A DNA stretch of 34,430 bases, taken from NCBI RefSeq assembly GCF_900129195.1, contig NZ_FQUY01000025.1, forward strand, positions 1-34,430, written 5' to 3'. The stretch is from Desulforamulus putei DSM 12395 (GTDB lineage: Bacteria > Bacillota > Desulfotomaculia > Desulfotomaculales > Desulfotomaculaceae). The position numbers and the translations under genes are program-made. The notes below the pieces were generated by a model, which saw nothing but the letters and a program-made list of their open reading frames with translations, did not search any database and was not told where the DNA came from. Numbering within the stretch: the stretch's first letter is position 1; the number at the start of each line of letters is the position of its first letter. This document shows, in pieces, positions 7,653 to 16,375 of the stretch.

Positions 7653-7973
7653 ATGGAACTAAGTTGGATTCTACAAACAATCACGGCCCTTGCGATTGGT
7701 GTCATCGGTTATTTTCTCAGGAACACGATGGCTGAAATCAAAGAAGGCATCAAAGAAAACGATATGAAGGTCAAAGAAATCGAGGCGAGACTATCAAAGG
7801 ACATTGCCGGAGTCAAGGACGAGCTCCATGACTTAAAAAGCGATTTGCCCTTTGTTTACGTTTTGAGAGAGGACTTCATCCGCTCCCTCAACAACGTGGA
7901 CACCAAGATGGGTAACATAGACAGCAAGATTGACAAGCTGCTGCACTTCAAGGGCAATAGTAAGGGGGAATGA
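7653..7973 (+). CDS. Membrane-anchored coiled-coil phage protein (Mu gp25 position)
   Basis: A 106-residue protein with one N-terminal membrane segment (SWILQTITALAIGVIGYFL) followed by a coiled coil with heptad-like spacing (MKVKEIEARLSKDIAGVKDEL and LNNVDTKMGNIDSKIDKLL). Mu-like phages have a DUF2730 membrane protein (gp25) at this place, just before the gp26 and gp27 genes. A lysis-accessory or spanin-like role is possible; Gram-positive hosts need no spanin, so I leave the function open. Confidence 0.6.
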   Translation: MELSWILQTITALAIGVIGYFLRNTMAEIKEGIKENDMKVKEIEARLSKDIAGVKDELHDLKSDLPFVYVLREDFIRSLNNVDTKMGNIDSKIDKLLHFKGNSKGE

Positions 7974-7976
7974 TGC

Positions 7977-8291
7977 ATGGATGAACGTACAGAACGGGAG
8001 GTCAAGCAAAATAAGGCGATAAGGGGTTATATCATCCGCTCATTAGTCAAAGGACATCAAAACTCTTTATTGCTCAGACAGATAACCAATGCACTTGTGG
8101 CAGACGGTTTAATCGTATCTCCCGACATATCGAAACACCTGGATTATCTCTTGGAAGCCGGGTACATCAGCTTTACCGACAAGACGGTCAATGCCTATAA
8201 CGCATACAGAAAAGATGCAGTAATTAAGCTCACGAGGAAAGGTGTTGACCTGGTTGAGGGGACGCTTGATGACCCGGGAGTTGATGTCTGA
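7977..8291 (+). CDS. Winged-helix-like phage protein (Mu gp26 position)
   Basis: A 104-residue protein with AAGGGGG at 7962-7968. It reads as a small winged helix: LLLRQITNALVADGLIVSPDISKHLDYLLEAGYISF followed by a wing with AVIKLTRKGVDLVEGT. The order gp25-gp26-gp27-terminase is conserved in Mu-like phages. It may bind DNA at packaging or in gene control; this is not established. Its stop overlaps the next start (TGATG). Confidence 0.65.
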   Translation: MDERTEREVKQNKAIRGYIIRSLVKGHQNSLLLRQITNALVADGLIVSPDISKHLDYLLEAGYISFTDKTVNAYNAYRKDAVIKLTRKGVDLVEGTLDDPGVDV

Positions 8292-8854
8292 TGGGCAAGG
8301 AAAGAGCAAGGACAAGAATCAACTCCAAAATTGACTCCCTGCCGGACGAAATCCGGGCCAAAGTGGACGAAATGATTGTTGACACAAGCAACACCTACCA
8401 GGAGATTGCTGACTGGGTAAAGTCCCAGGGATACGAGGTCAGCAAGAGCAGTGTCGGCAGGTATGCCATGAGGACAACGGCGGCAACACAAAGGCTGATT
8501 GAAGCCCAAAAGCAGACGGAGGCCCTTGTCAGCGTGGTCAAAAGAAACCCTGACATTGACTACACGGATGCAGGGCTCATGATGCTGATGGACGGCCTGG
8601 TCAAGAAGCTGACAACCGCAGAGGAAGAGTTTGACCGGATGCCCCTCGACAAGGCCGGGAGGCTGATAACGGCAATCAGCCGGACGAAGGTCTATAAAGA
8701 CAGGGTTAAGCAGGACATGAAAAAGAAAGTCGAGCTTGCCTTTCAGGGTATGGAAAGTGAGCTGATGGCCGCTATCAAGTCAGACCCGGAACTTGCCAAG
8801 GAATTGAAATCAGTGCTTGAAAGAGCCAAAGAAAAGATGATGCAGGATGATTAA
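8291..8854 (+). CDS. DUF3486 protein, probable small terminase subunit (Mu gp27-like)
   Basis: A 187-residue protein. The N-terminal helix-turn-helix NTYQEIADWVKSQGYEVSKS with SVGRYAMR is the DUF3486 hallmark, and a long helical region with a charged C-terminus follows. In Mu-like phages this protein precedes the large terminase and is thought to recognise the packaging site. It overlaps the terminase start by 8 bp, supporting coupled synthesis. Confidence 0.85.
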   Translation: MGKERARTRINSKIDSLPDEIRAKVDEMIVDTSNTYQEIADWVKSQGYEVSKSSVGRYAMRTTAATQRLIEAQKQTEALVSVVKRNPDIDYTDAGLMMLMDGLVKKLTTAEEEFDRMPLDKAGRLITAISRTKVYKDRVKQDMKKKVELAFQGMESELMAAIKSDPELAKELKSVLERAKEKMMQDD

Positions 8855-10604
8855 GCTTGATGAATATATCCAGCGGTTAGAGGAGCAAGACACCGAACTC
8901 ATACAAAACATGGAATACCAAAAGCGGTTATTTGAAGACTATGTGATGCGAAACAGCCAACACCTTGAGGTCAGAGAGAAGCTCCTGAAGGAGTACAGGG
9001 CCGGGGCAGAACTGACAGGCCAGAAGGGTCTCAGGAAAAAACTTGCCGCTATAGACCTCGGATATTTCGGAAGGGCTTATCTCCCCCATTACTTTGTCCG
9101 GGAATCCCCTCCCTTCCATGAGCGGCTGGATGATATATGGACTCAGGGAGTCATGAAGGGCAAGAATCCCCTCACCCAGCACAAGGAAATTGCCAGGGAC
9201 AAGGGATGCAGGAGAGGAACTGCCGCTCCCCGTGGACACGCAAAGTCAACAAACTTCACTTTCAAAGACACGCTGCACGCTATCCTCTACCAGTACAAGC
9301 ATTACCCCATCATCCTTTCCGACAGCTCGGAGCAAGCGGAAGTCTTCCTGACGGACATCAAGACGGAGCTTGAAGAAAACAGAAACATCATTGAGGACTT
9401 TGGAAACCTCAAGGGCAGGGTCTGGAAAAGCAGCGTCATCCTGACCTCGACGGACATCAAGGTTGAGGCCATAGGCTCAGGCAAGAAAATCCGTGGCCGG
9501 AGACACCGGAATTGGAGACCTGACCTCATCGTCCTTGACGATATTGAAAACGATGAGAATGTCAACACGCCGGAGCAGCGGAAGAAGCTTGAGAACTGGT
9601 TTTATAAAGCGGTATCGAAGGCCGGGGACACCTATACGGACATTGTTTACATCGGGACTATCCTCCACTATGACTCCCTGCTTTCCAAGGTTCTCAAGAA
9701 TCCTGAGTATCATTGCGTCAAATACCGGGGCGTTATCAGCTTTGCAAGCAATCAAGAACTGTGGGCCGCTTGGGAGGCTATATACACAGACCTTGAAAAC
9801 GAGCGGAGACAAGAGGACGCACGGGAGTTCTTTGAAGCAAACAAGGAGGAAATGCTTGAAGGAACTGAGGTCTTGTGGGAGGCGAAGCTCTCTTACTATG
9901 ACCTGATGATAGTCAGGATATCAGAAGGCGAAGCGGCCTTTAACAGCGAGATTCAGAATGACCCGATTGACCCGGACTCATGTACCTTTAACGAGGAGTG
10001 GTTTGACTTCTATGATGAGAGCTCAATCAACTTCTCAGACCCGGAGTTTATCATTGTAGGCGCAAATGACCCGTCTCTCGGCAAGAACAAAAAGAGTGAC
10101 ACGTCCTCCATTATTGCGCTGGCTAAAAGTCTGAGGACTGGCTACATGTACATTGTGGAGGCTTCCATCGAGAAGAGGAAACCGGATGTAATTATTGATG
10201 ATGCCATTGAGATGTCCAAACGGATGAAGCGAGACCTCAAAAAGCCGTTCTATAAGTTCGGGGTGGAGACGGTTCAATTCCAGTATTACTTCAAGGACAT
10301 CATGGTCAAGAAAAGCGTGGAGGTTGGAGAGTACCTCCCCATTGAGGAAATCCCGAACGTGCAAAACAAGCATGTGAGGATTGAATCCTTGCAGCCGTTT
10401 ATTAAAAACAAATACCTGAAGTTTAATGCAAAGCACAAGACCCTTTTGCAGCAGTTTAAAGAGTATCCAATGGGTAAAAACGACGACGGCCCGGACGGTG
10501 TTGAAATGGCGGTCAGGCTGGCCCTCGGCATCAAAGGCAACACCAAGGTTGACTATAAATCTGTGCTCGGCAGGATGTTGAAGTTCAAAAGAGGGGCTTA
10601 TTAA
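8847..10604 (+). CDS. Terminase large subunit (Mu gp28-like)
   Basis: Motor and nuclease for DNA packaging, 585 aa. The ATPase half has a Walker A-like APRGHAKST near residues 127-135 and Walker B LIVLDDIEN near 227-235. The nuclease half has VGANDPSLGKNKKSDTSS around residues 405-420, with the first metal-binding Asp at about 408, and a further acidic stretch NDDGPDGVEMA near the end. Length and motif spacing fit Mu-like terminases. Packaging in this group is headful from an integrated copy. Confidence 0.93.
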   Translation: MIKLDEYIQRLEEQDTELIQNMEYQKRLFEDYVMRNSQHLEVREKLLKEYRAGAELTGQKGLRKKLAAIDLGYFGRAYLPHYFVRESPPFHERLDDIWTQGVMKGKNPLTQHKEIARDKGCRRGTAAPRGHAKSTNFTFKDTLHAILYQYKHYPIILSDSSEQAEVFLTDIKTELEENRNIIEDFGNLKGRVWKSSVILTSTDIKVEAIGSGKKIRGRRHRNWRPDLIVLDDIENDENVNTPEQRKKLENWFYKAVSKAGDTYTDIVYIGTILHYDSLLSKVLKNPEYHCVKYRGVISFASNQELWAAWEAIYTDLENERRQEDAREFFEANKEEMLEGTEVLWEAKLSYYDLMIVRISEGEAAFNSEIQNDPIDPDSCTFNEEWFDFYDESSINFSDPEFIIVGANDPSLGKNKKSDTSSIIALAKSLRTGYMYIVEASIEKRKPDVIIDDAIEMSKRMKRDLKKPFYKFGVETVQFQYYFKDIMVKKSVEVGEYLPIEEIPNVQNKHVRIESLQPFIKNKYLKFNAKHKTLLQQFKEYPMGKNDDGPDGVEMAVRLALGIKGNTKVDYKSVLGRMLKFKRGAY

Positions 10605-10618
10605 GGGGGTGAGAAACG

Positions 10619-12199
10619 TTGGCGAAGAAACGCAATAAAGCAAAAGACAAGGAAGTAACCAAGAAACCTGAACTCTTTGAAATTGCGGTGGCTCAGGTTC
10701 AGGACAAATATTCAACCTACCCCTCTAACGGGCTGACACCGGTCAGGTTGGCGCAGATATTCAGGGAAGCCGATGCCGGGGACGTTTTAAGACAGATGGA
10801 ACTATTTGAGGAGATGGAAGAGAAAGACCCTCATTTGTTCTCCCAGCTTCAGACCAGGAAGAACGCAGTCACTGGACTGGATTATGAGATTATCCCCTTC
10901 TCTGACGATGAGGCCGACAAGGAGATTGCTGAGTTTGTCAAGCAGGAGATTGAGAGTCTGGAAAACCTTGAGGATGTCCTCATGGACTTGCTGGATGCCA
11001 TAGGCAAAGGGATTGCCATAAGTGAAATCATTTGGGCCTATGACGAGGGCAAAGTCACCATTCAGGATATCAAATGGCGGCATCAAAAGAGGCTGTTTTG
11101 GGACGAAAACGACATCCTGAAAATCACGACAAAGGACTTCCCCTCCGGGATTGAGATTCCTGAAAACAAGTTTATCATCCACCGGTACAAAGCGAAGTCG
11201 GGACATCCTGCCAGGGCCGGAGTGCTCCGCGTGGTGGCTTGGATGTATTTATTCAAGAACTATGACCTCAAGGACTGGGTGAGCTTTTGTGAAGTCTTCG
11301 GGATGCCTTTGAGGTTAGGGAAATACAATCCTTCGGCAAGCGAAGAAGACAAGCTGGCCCTTATGAGGGCACTGGTACAGATTGGGACGGATGCAGCCGG
11401 TATCATCCCGGACGGGACGGAGATTGAGTTCAAGGAAAGCGCAAAGACAACCTCAATCAATGTTTATGAGTCCCTGGCCCGGTTCTGTGACGAGCAGATA
11501 TCAAAGGCCGTGCTCGGTCAGACCCTTACCTCTGATTCGGGAAGCGGCTCCTATGCCCAGTCAAAGACCCATAACGAGGTAAGGCATGATTTGACGGTTG
11601 CGGACTGCAAGGCCCTGGCCGCTACTCTCAGGAGGGATTTAATCCGTCCCCTGGTACTCTTCAACTACGGGGAAGACAAGAGAATCCCGTATCTGAGGTT
11701 TGACTCTGAGGAGGCCGATGACCAAAAGGAAACGGTTGACATCTATGAAAAGCTTATTTGCAAGATAGGCTTAAAGGTGCCAACGGCTCACCTGTACAAA
11801 AAATTCAGTATTCCAAAACCTGAGGAAGGAGAAGAAGTGGCAACTCCTCCAGGAGGAGCGTCCGGTGTACCCCTTAGAGAGGCACTAAAGTTTATGAGGA
11901 ATAAAAGCGACAGGGAGCTTGAGCGGATTGATAAAGAGTACCAGGTGCAAATTGACAAACTGGCTGACGTGGCCGCTGCCCAAAGTTCAAGTATTTTTGC
12001 CAAAATCTTTGAGCCGGTAATGGAACTGCTTAATAATTCGGAAAGCCTGGAAGAAATCAAAAAGCAGCTTGAAGATGAAAATTTTGTCGAGGCCCTCTAT
12101 AAGAAGATGGACATCAAAGACCTTGACGAGCTCCTTCAAAAGGCAATGTTCTATGCTGATATGCTCGGAAGGATGAAGGAAAATGAAAGACCTGTTTGA
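10619..12199 (+). CDS. Portal protein (DUF935, Mu gp29-like)
   Basis: A 526-residue protein starting at TTG 10619, behind AAGGGGGTGAG. Family signatures include LFEEMEEKDPHLFSQLQTRK, the KGIAISEIIWAY segment and VLGQTLTSDSGSGSYAQSKTH. The dodecameric portal is the packaging and ejection channel. It lies directly after the terminase and overlaps the minor head gene by 17 bp, as in Mu. Confidence 0.93.
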   Translation: MAKKRNKAKDKEVTKKPELFEIAVAQVQDKYSTYPSNGLTPVRLAQIFREADAGDVLRQMELFEEMEEKDPHLFSQLQTRKNAVTGLDYEIIPFSDDEADKEIAEFVKQEIESLENLEDVLMDLLDAIGKGIAISEIIWAYDEGKVTIQDIKWRHQKRLFWDENDILKITTKDFPSGIEIPENKFIIHRYKAKSGHPARAGVLRVVAWMYLFKNYDLKDWVSFCEVFGMPLRLGKYNPSASEEDKLALMRALVQIGTDAAGIIPDGTEIEFKESAKTTSINVYESLARFCDEQISKAVLGQTLTSDSGSGSYAQSKTHNEVRHDLTVADCKALAATLRRDLIRPLVLFNYGEDKRIPYLRFDSEEADDQKETVDIYEKLICKIGLKVPTAHLYKKFSIPKPEEGEEVATPPGGASGVPLREALKFMRNKSDRELERIDKEYQVQIDKLADVAAAQSSSIFAKIFEPVMELLNNSESLEEIKKQLEDENFVEALYKKMDIKDLDELLQKAMFYADMLGRMKENERPV

Positions 12200-12923
12200 G
12201 CTATTAACCAAAGAAATTGTCTTTGAAGAAGCGGTGAGCTACTTTGGGGATAAGCTCCCGTTGAAGCCCTCGGAGTTTTACAAGCTGGCTGACGAGTACA
12301 GGAACAAGGCTTTCACGGTTTCGGGATACTCCAAAATCCAGGTGCTCAACAAATTCCATGACGAGCTCTTGAAGGCAATCAAGGAAGGCACAACCTTGAG
12401 GGACTTCAAGGACAGCATGAATGAGTTCCTGGAAAACAAGGGTTATAAGGGCATCACAAACTTTCAGGCCGACAACATCTTTAGGACAAACATTCAAACA
12501 TCCTACCAGGTCGGCCACTACAGGCAGATGACCTCACCGGAGGTTTTGAGGCTCCGGCCCTATTGGGAGTATGACGCAGTAGGCGACACGCACACAAGGC
12601 CCTCTCATTTGGCGATGGACGGCAGGGTTTTCAGAGCGGATGACCCTGTTTGGGATACCTGGTATCCCCCGAACGGCTTCCGGTGCCGGTGCGGGGTGAA
12701 GACATTGTCGGAAAGACAGGTCAGAGAAAGAGGTCTCAAGGTGGAGACGGGGGCTCCCCAGGCCGCTGAGGTTGACGGGAAGTTTGTGAACATACTTCCT
12801 GACCCGAACTTCGCAAACAATCCGGCAAAGGTGCCGTTTAAGCCTGACCTGAAGGACTATCCTGAGCCGCTCAAAAAAGCGTTTGAAAGGAGAGAGGCAT
12901 CAAAGAAAAAGACGAGCAAATAA
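12183..12923 (+). CDS. Minor head morphogenesis protein (Mu gp30/F-like)
   Basis: A 246-residue protein of the phage Mu F-like/SPP1 gp7 family. The typical block is NIFRTNIQTSYQVGHYRQM, then YWEYDAVGDTHTRPSHLAMDG and WYPPNGFRCRCGVKTLSER with the conserved Cys pair. It is shorter than Mu gp30, having only the core and a basic tail (RREASKKKTSK). It probably sits at the portal vertex during head assembly. Confidence 0.88.
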   Translation: MKDLFELLTKEIVFEEAVSYFGDKLPLKPSEFYKLADEYRNKAFTVSGYSKIQVLNKFHDELLKAIKEGTTLRDFKDSMNEFLENKGYKGITNFQADNIFRTNIQTSYQVGHYRQMTSPEVLRLRPYWEYDAVGDTHTRPSHLAMDGRVFRADDPVWDTWYPPNGFRCRCGVKTLSERQVRERGLKVETGAPQAAEVDGKFVNILPDPNFANNPAKVPFKPDLKDYPEPLKKAFERREASKKKTSK

Positions 12924-12986
12924 AAGCCTAAATTTAATAGTTTTTCCACTCGGTAAGGTATTTATACCTGAAACAAATTTAACCCC

Positions 12987-13012
12987 CGTTATAACGCGTG
13001 CTAACGGCGTTA
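12987..13012. promoter_or_regulatory. Nested palindromes in the only head-block gap
   Basis: CGTTATAACG (12987-12996) is a perfect 10-bp palindrome. TAACGC (12992-12997) also pairs with GCGTTA (13007-13012). They lie in a 113-bp gap (12924-13036), while neighbouring head genes overlap or nearly touch. The gap also has a small GGTAT-TT-ATACC dyad (12957-12968). It may hold an internal promoter or an RNA processing site; no convincing -35/-10 pair is visible. Confidence 0.3.
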
Positions 13013-13036
13013 GAAACGATATTGAGAGGTGGGTGT

Positions 13037-14074
13037 ATGGCAAAGGGATTAGTTTTGAGCATGAGCTCTTCGACAATAGAAGGAGTCCCCGATGTGGTCA
13101 ACCTCCTGCCGCTCGGGAAGGTCAAGTCGCAAAAGGGAGACTTCATTGTTGACAAAGAGAGCTTTGAGCGAATCAGGAACACCTTCAAGGAAAGGGGTAT
13201 CGACATTGTTATTGACTATGAACACCAGACCCTTGAGGATGTTCAGGCTCCTGCCGGTGGATGGATAAAGGATTTGTTCATCCGGGACGGAGCGATTGCG
13301 GCAAAAGTGGAGTGGACTCCCAAGGCCCAGGAGTACATCAAGAACAAGGAATACAAGTACCTCTCCCCTGTTGTCCTGGTGAGAAAGAGTGACCAAAAGG
13401 CGGTTGTTCTCCATTCCGTGGCGTTGACAAACACACCGGCGATAGACGGTATGTTTGCGATAGTAAACTCAATAAACCTTGATGATTTTGAAGAAGGAGG
13501 AAAGGACATGGATTTATTAAAGAAACTGGCGGCTCTCCTCGGCCTGGCTGAAGACGCTACAGAGGAGCAAGTAATGCAGGCTATCAAGACAGCCGTTGGC
13601 GAAGTCGAGAAGCTGAAAGAGGAAGCCAAGAAACAGGAAGAAGGCACGGAGCCGGTTGCCAACAAAGTCATTTGCGGCCTGCTGGGGCTCGACAGTAAGG
13701 ACGCAAAGACTGAGGACGTGGCTGCCGCTATCATGGCCTTGAAAAACCCGGCAAACTTTGTGCCGGTGGCAGAGTTCAACAAGCTCAAAGAGAGGCTGGA
13801 CAAAAAGGACAGCGAGGAGCTTGTGACCAAGGCGTTAAAGGCGGGCAAAATCTCGGCGGCTCAAAAAGAATGGGCTGAGGAGTACGCCTTAAAAGACCCT
13901 GAAGGCTTCAAGAAGTTTGTTGAAAAGGCCCCTCAAGCCGTCCCGATGGGAGAGTTAGGAATAGAAGACACCAAACAGAGCGACGGCAGGCTTGAGGAAA
14001 CCACAATGGCCGTGTGCAAGATGCTCGGGGTGTCCAAGGAAGACGTTGAGAAATACGGAAAGGATGTGAAGTAA
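13037..14074 (+). CDS. Head maturation protease and scaffold (Mu gpI-like)
   Basis: A 345-residue protein starting at ATG 13037 behind GAGAGGTGG; an upstream in-frame ATG has no site. The N-terminal half matches Mu I proteases: GVPDVVNLLPLGKV, IDIVIDYEHQTL with the active-site region, APAGGWIKDL, and YLSPVVLVRK with VALTNTPAIDG. The C-terminal half is helical and charged (VEKLKEEAKKQEE), as expected for a scaffold. It would process head proteins after shell assembly. It contains a second start for a separate scaffold (13508). Confidence 0.9.
   Translation: MAKGLVLSMSSSTIEGVPDVVNLLPLGKVKSQKGDFIVDKESFERIRNTFKERGIDIVIDYEHQTLEDVQAPAGGWIKDLFIRDGAIAAKVEWTPKAQEYIKNKEYKYLSPVVLVRKSDQKAVVLHSVALTNTPAIDGMFAIVNSINLDDFEEGGKDMDLLKKLAALLGLAEDATEEQVMQAIKTAVGEVEKLKEEAKKQEEGTEPVANKVICGLLGLDSKDAKTEDVAAAIMALKNPANFVPVAEFNKLKERLDKKDSEELVTKALKAGKISAAQKEWAEEYALKDPEGFKKFVEKAPQAVPMGELGIEDTKQSDGRLEETTMAVCKMLGVSKEDVEKYGKDVK
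13508..14074 (+). CDS. Nested in-frame scaffold protein (Mu gpZ-like)
   Basis: AAGGAGG at 13494-13500 lies 7 bp before ATG 13508, in frame with the protease. It is one of the strongest ribosome sites in the head block and would give a 188-residue protein (residues 158-345 of the protease), just the helical scaffold part. Mu is known to make scaffold Z from an internal start in gene I. The internal site is read from the sequence; separate synthesis is inference. Confidence 0.75.
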   Translation: MDLLKKLAALLGLAEDATEEQVMQAIKTAVGEVEKLKEEAKKQEEGTEPVANKVICGLLGLDSKDAKTEDVAAAIMALKNPANFVPVAEFNKLKERLDKKDSEELVTKALKAGKISAAQKEWAEEYALKDPEGFKKFVEKAPQAVPMGELGIEDTKQSDGRLEETTMAVCKMLGVSKEDVEKYGKDVK

Positions 14075-14075
14075 C

Positions 14076-14477
14076 ATGGCACTGACAGCAGGAAGGAACA
14101 CCGTTGAAGTCCAGGACGGGAAAACCCTGGTGCTCCCGGTAAAGGCCAACGCCAAGATTTTTGAAGGCTCCCTGGTTGTGCTTGATGCAACGGGGTACGC
14201 CGTTCCGGGGAGTACGGCTGAAGGACTGAAGGCTGCCGGGAGAGCTGAGGAGTTTGTTGACAACACCGGGGGCGCAGACGGGGCCAAGACGGTCAGAGTC
14301 AGGCGGGGCGTTTTCAAGTGGAATAATGACAATGCCAATCCTGTGACCGAAGCGGACTTAATGAAAGACTGCTACATCAAGGATGACGAAACCGTCACCA
14401 TGCTGGCGGTGGGAACGTCCGTCGCCGGTAAGGTGATAAGGCTTGACAACGGCGAGGTCATTGTTGAAACGCTTTAA
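14076..14477 (+). CDS. Small capsid decoration-like protein (DUF2190-like)
   Basis: A 133-residue beta-rich protein (TVEVQDGKTLVLPVKANAK, FEGSLVVLDATGYAVPG, VRVRRGVFKWNND), like the DUF2190 group encoded between the protease and major head genes of Mu-like phages. It probably coats or stabilises the capsid. It begins one base after the protease stop, and no cleavage site is evident. Confidence 0.7.
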   Translation: MALTAGRNTVEVQDGKTLVLPVKANAKIFEGSLVVLDATGYAVPGSTAEGLKAAGRAEEFVDNTGGADGAKTVRVRRGVFKWNNDNANPVTEADLMKDCYIKDDETVTMLAVGTSVAGKVIRLDNGEVIVETL

Positions 14478-14516
14478 TGCCAAAACATTTTAATTCTGAA
14501 GGAGGCTAAAAAGGCT

Positions 14517-15404
14517 ATGATAGTTAACCAACAGGCGTTACACGGAATTACAACAGGCTTTAAGACCATCTTCAACAAGGTCTTTAGCGAGACAAAAGTC
14601 CTTTGGGACAAGATTGCAACCAAAGTCCCCAGCGAGACCGGGGAAGAGAATTACAAATGGCTCGGAAAGATTCCCCGGATGAGGGAATGGATTGGAGACA
14701 GGGAGATTCAAAACCTTGCTGCCTCCGATTACACCATCAAGAACAAGGACTTTGAGCTCACCATCGGCGTTGACCGGAACGACATCGAGGATGACAAGAT
14801 TGGTGTCTACAATCCGGTTATCCAAGATATAGCTCAAAGCACGGCAACATTCCCGGACGACCTTGTTTTTGAGCTCCTGAAAGGCGGCTTTGAAAACAAG
14901 TGCTATGACGGGCAGCCGTTCTTCTCTACCACTCACAAGGTAGGTAAAAAGACGGTCAGCAACAAGGGCACAAATAAGCTCTCTCCTATATCCTATGCGG
15001 CAGCAAGAAGCGGCATGATGTCATTGACCGACGAACACGGACGGAGCCTGAAGCTCATTCCCAACCTGCTTGTAGTTGCCCCTGGCAATGAAGAAATGGG
15101 GAGAAAAATCCTCCTGGCTGAGCAGATTGACGGCTCAACAAACATTTACAAAGGCACGGCTGAGCTGCTTGTTGTTCCTGACCTGGCCGGAAGTGATGAT
15201 GCGTGGTTCCTGCTTTGCACTACAAAGCCTCTGAAGCCGCTCATCTTCCAGGAGAGAAAGGCTCCGAAGTTCGATGCCCTGATTGACGACAAGGACGAGA
15301 ATGTCTTCATGAGAAAACAGTACCTCTATGGAGTGCATTGCAGGGCTAATGCCGGTTACGGCTTTTGGCAGATGGCCTTTGGCAGTACTGGCGAAGTTGC
15401 GTAA
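14517..15404 (+). CDS. Major head (capsid) protein, Mu gpT-like
   Basis: A 295-residue protein with AAGGAGG at 14500-14506. The gpT family block is clear: ALHGITTGFKTIFNKVF, ENYKWLGKIPRMREWIGDR, YTIKNKDFELTIGVDRNDIE and CYDGQPFFSTTH. It forms the icosahedral shell. The length is close to Mu gpT, and the site before it is strong, fitting a high-copy product. Confidence 0.94.
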   Translation: MIVNQQALHGITTGFKTIFNKVFSETKVLWDKIATKVPSETGEENYKWLGKIPRMREWIGDREIQNLAASDYTIKNKDFELTIGVDRNDIEDDKIGVYNPVIQDIAQSTATFPDDLVFELLKGGFENKCYDGQPFFSTTHKVGKKTVSNKGTNKLSPISYAAARSGMMSLTDEHGRSLKLIPNLLVVAPGNEEMGRKILLAEQIDGSTNIYKGTAELLVVPDLAGSDDAWFLLCTTKPLKPLIFQERKAPKFDALIDDKDENVFMRKQYLYGVHCRANAGYGFWQMAFGSTGEVA

Positions 15405-15418
15405 AGGGATGATGCGTA

Positions 15419-15868
15419 ATGCCTTACTGCACGGTTGAAGAAGTCAGGGGAATGATAAAGGCCGATGCCCTCAACATGATAATCGGTGATGAGTACATTG
15501 AGGACGAAACGGAAAGAGAAGCCAGAATCATACCTATTATCGAGGAGGCAATCAAGGACGCAGACGGGGAGATTGACGGGTATCTTGTCAAGAGGTACTC
15601 CGTCCCCCTCTCCCCTACCCCGAAGGTAATCAATAAATTCAGCAAAGACATTGCAGTTTACAACCTCTTTTCAAGAGCCGGAATTGATGAAGGAGAGAAA
15701 GAAAAGAACTTCTTAAACAGGTACAAAGCCGCAGTGAAGTTCCTGGAGAATGTGGCGAAGGGCGTTGTCGATATCGGCATCACTGACAACACCAAAAAGG
15801 CAAACACCGGATTCTCCGCAAACTCAAACACAAGGCTGTTTTCAAGGGACAGCATGAAAGGGATGTAA
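15419..15868 (+). CDS. Head-tail connector protein, DUF1320 (Mu gp36-like)
   Basis: A 149-residue protein with the DUF1320 pattern: a short start with YCTVEEVRGMI, a central IEEAIKDADGEIDGYLVKRYSVPL and a late helix NRYKAAVKFLENVAKGVVDIG. It follows the major head gene, as in Mu, where gp36 belongs to the neck or connector. Confidence 0.88.
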   Translation: MPYCTVEEVRGMIKADALNMIIGDEYIEDETEREARIIPIIEEAIKDADGEIDGYLVKRYSVPLSPTPKVINKFSKDIAVYNLFSRAGIDEGEKEKNFLNRYKAAVKFLENVAKGVVDIGITDNTKKANTGFSANSNTRLFSRDSMKGM

Positions 15869-15871
15869 CCC

Positions 15872-16372
15872 ATGTACAGTATTAGACTTGAGGGAGACGT
15901 TAGAAAACTCATGAAGAAACTGAGGGGCCTGGAAAACGTTGATTTAAAAGGCGCAGGACTGACGTTGGCTGAGGCTCTCAGAACTTCCACTAGAGAAAGG
16001 TTTCAGCAGCAAAAGAGCCCGGAGGGGAAGCCCTGGAAGAAGTCAATCCGAGCTATCCAGGAAGGCGGCGCAACACTGACGGACAGCGCAGGTCTGAAAA
16101 ACTCCATCAAGTCAACTGCTGACAGCACGGGTTTTGCGGTAGGCACAAACAAGGTCTATGCCAGGACTCACCAGTTTGGAGAGAAGGGCCGAAAGGTCAC
16201 AATCAGGGCCAAGACATCCAGGGGCCTCATCTTCCAGGTAGGCGGCAGATGGATTCGCAAGAAGCAAGTAACCGTCAATATTAAAATCCCGGCACGTCCC
16301 TTCTTGGGTATCTCTGAGGAGGACATGCAGGAAATCAGGGGAACCCTCGAAGATATCATAGCGGAGGCATAA
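15872..16372 (+). CDS. Virion morphogenesis/tail completion protein (Mu gpG-like)
   Basis: A 166-residue protein of the Phage_tail_S/gpG group. RERFQQQKSPEGKPWKK is the family motif, followed by LTDSAGLKNSIKS, YARTHQFGEKGRK and the ending IPARPFLGISEEDMQEI. It takes part in joining heads and tails. Confidence 0.88.
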   Translation: MYSIRLEGDVRKLMKKLRGLENVDLKGAGLTLAEALRTSTRERFQQQKSPEGKPWKKSIRAIQEGGATLTDSAGLKNSIKSTADSTGFAVGTNKVYARTHQFGEKGRKVTIRAKTSRGLIFQVGGRWIRKKQVTVNIKIPARPFLGISEEDMQEIRGTLEDIIAEA

Positions 16373-16375
16373 GAG

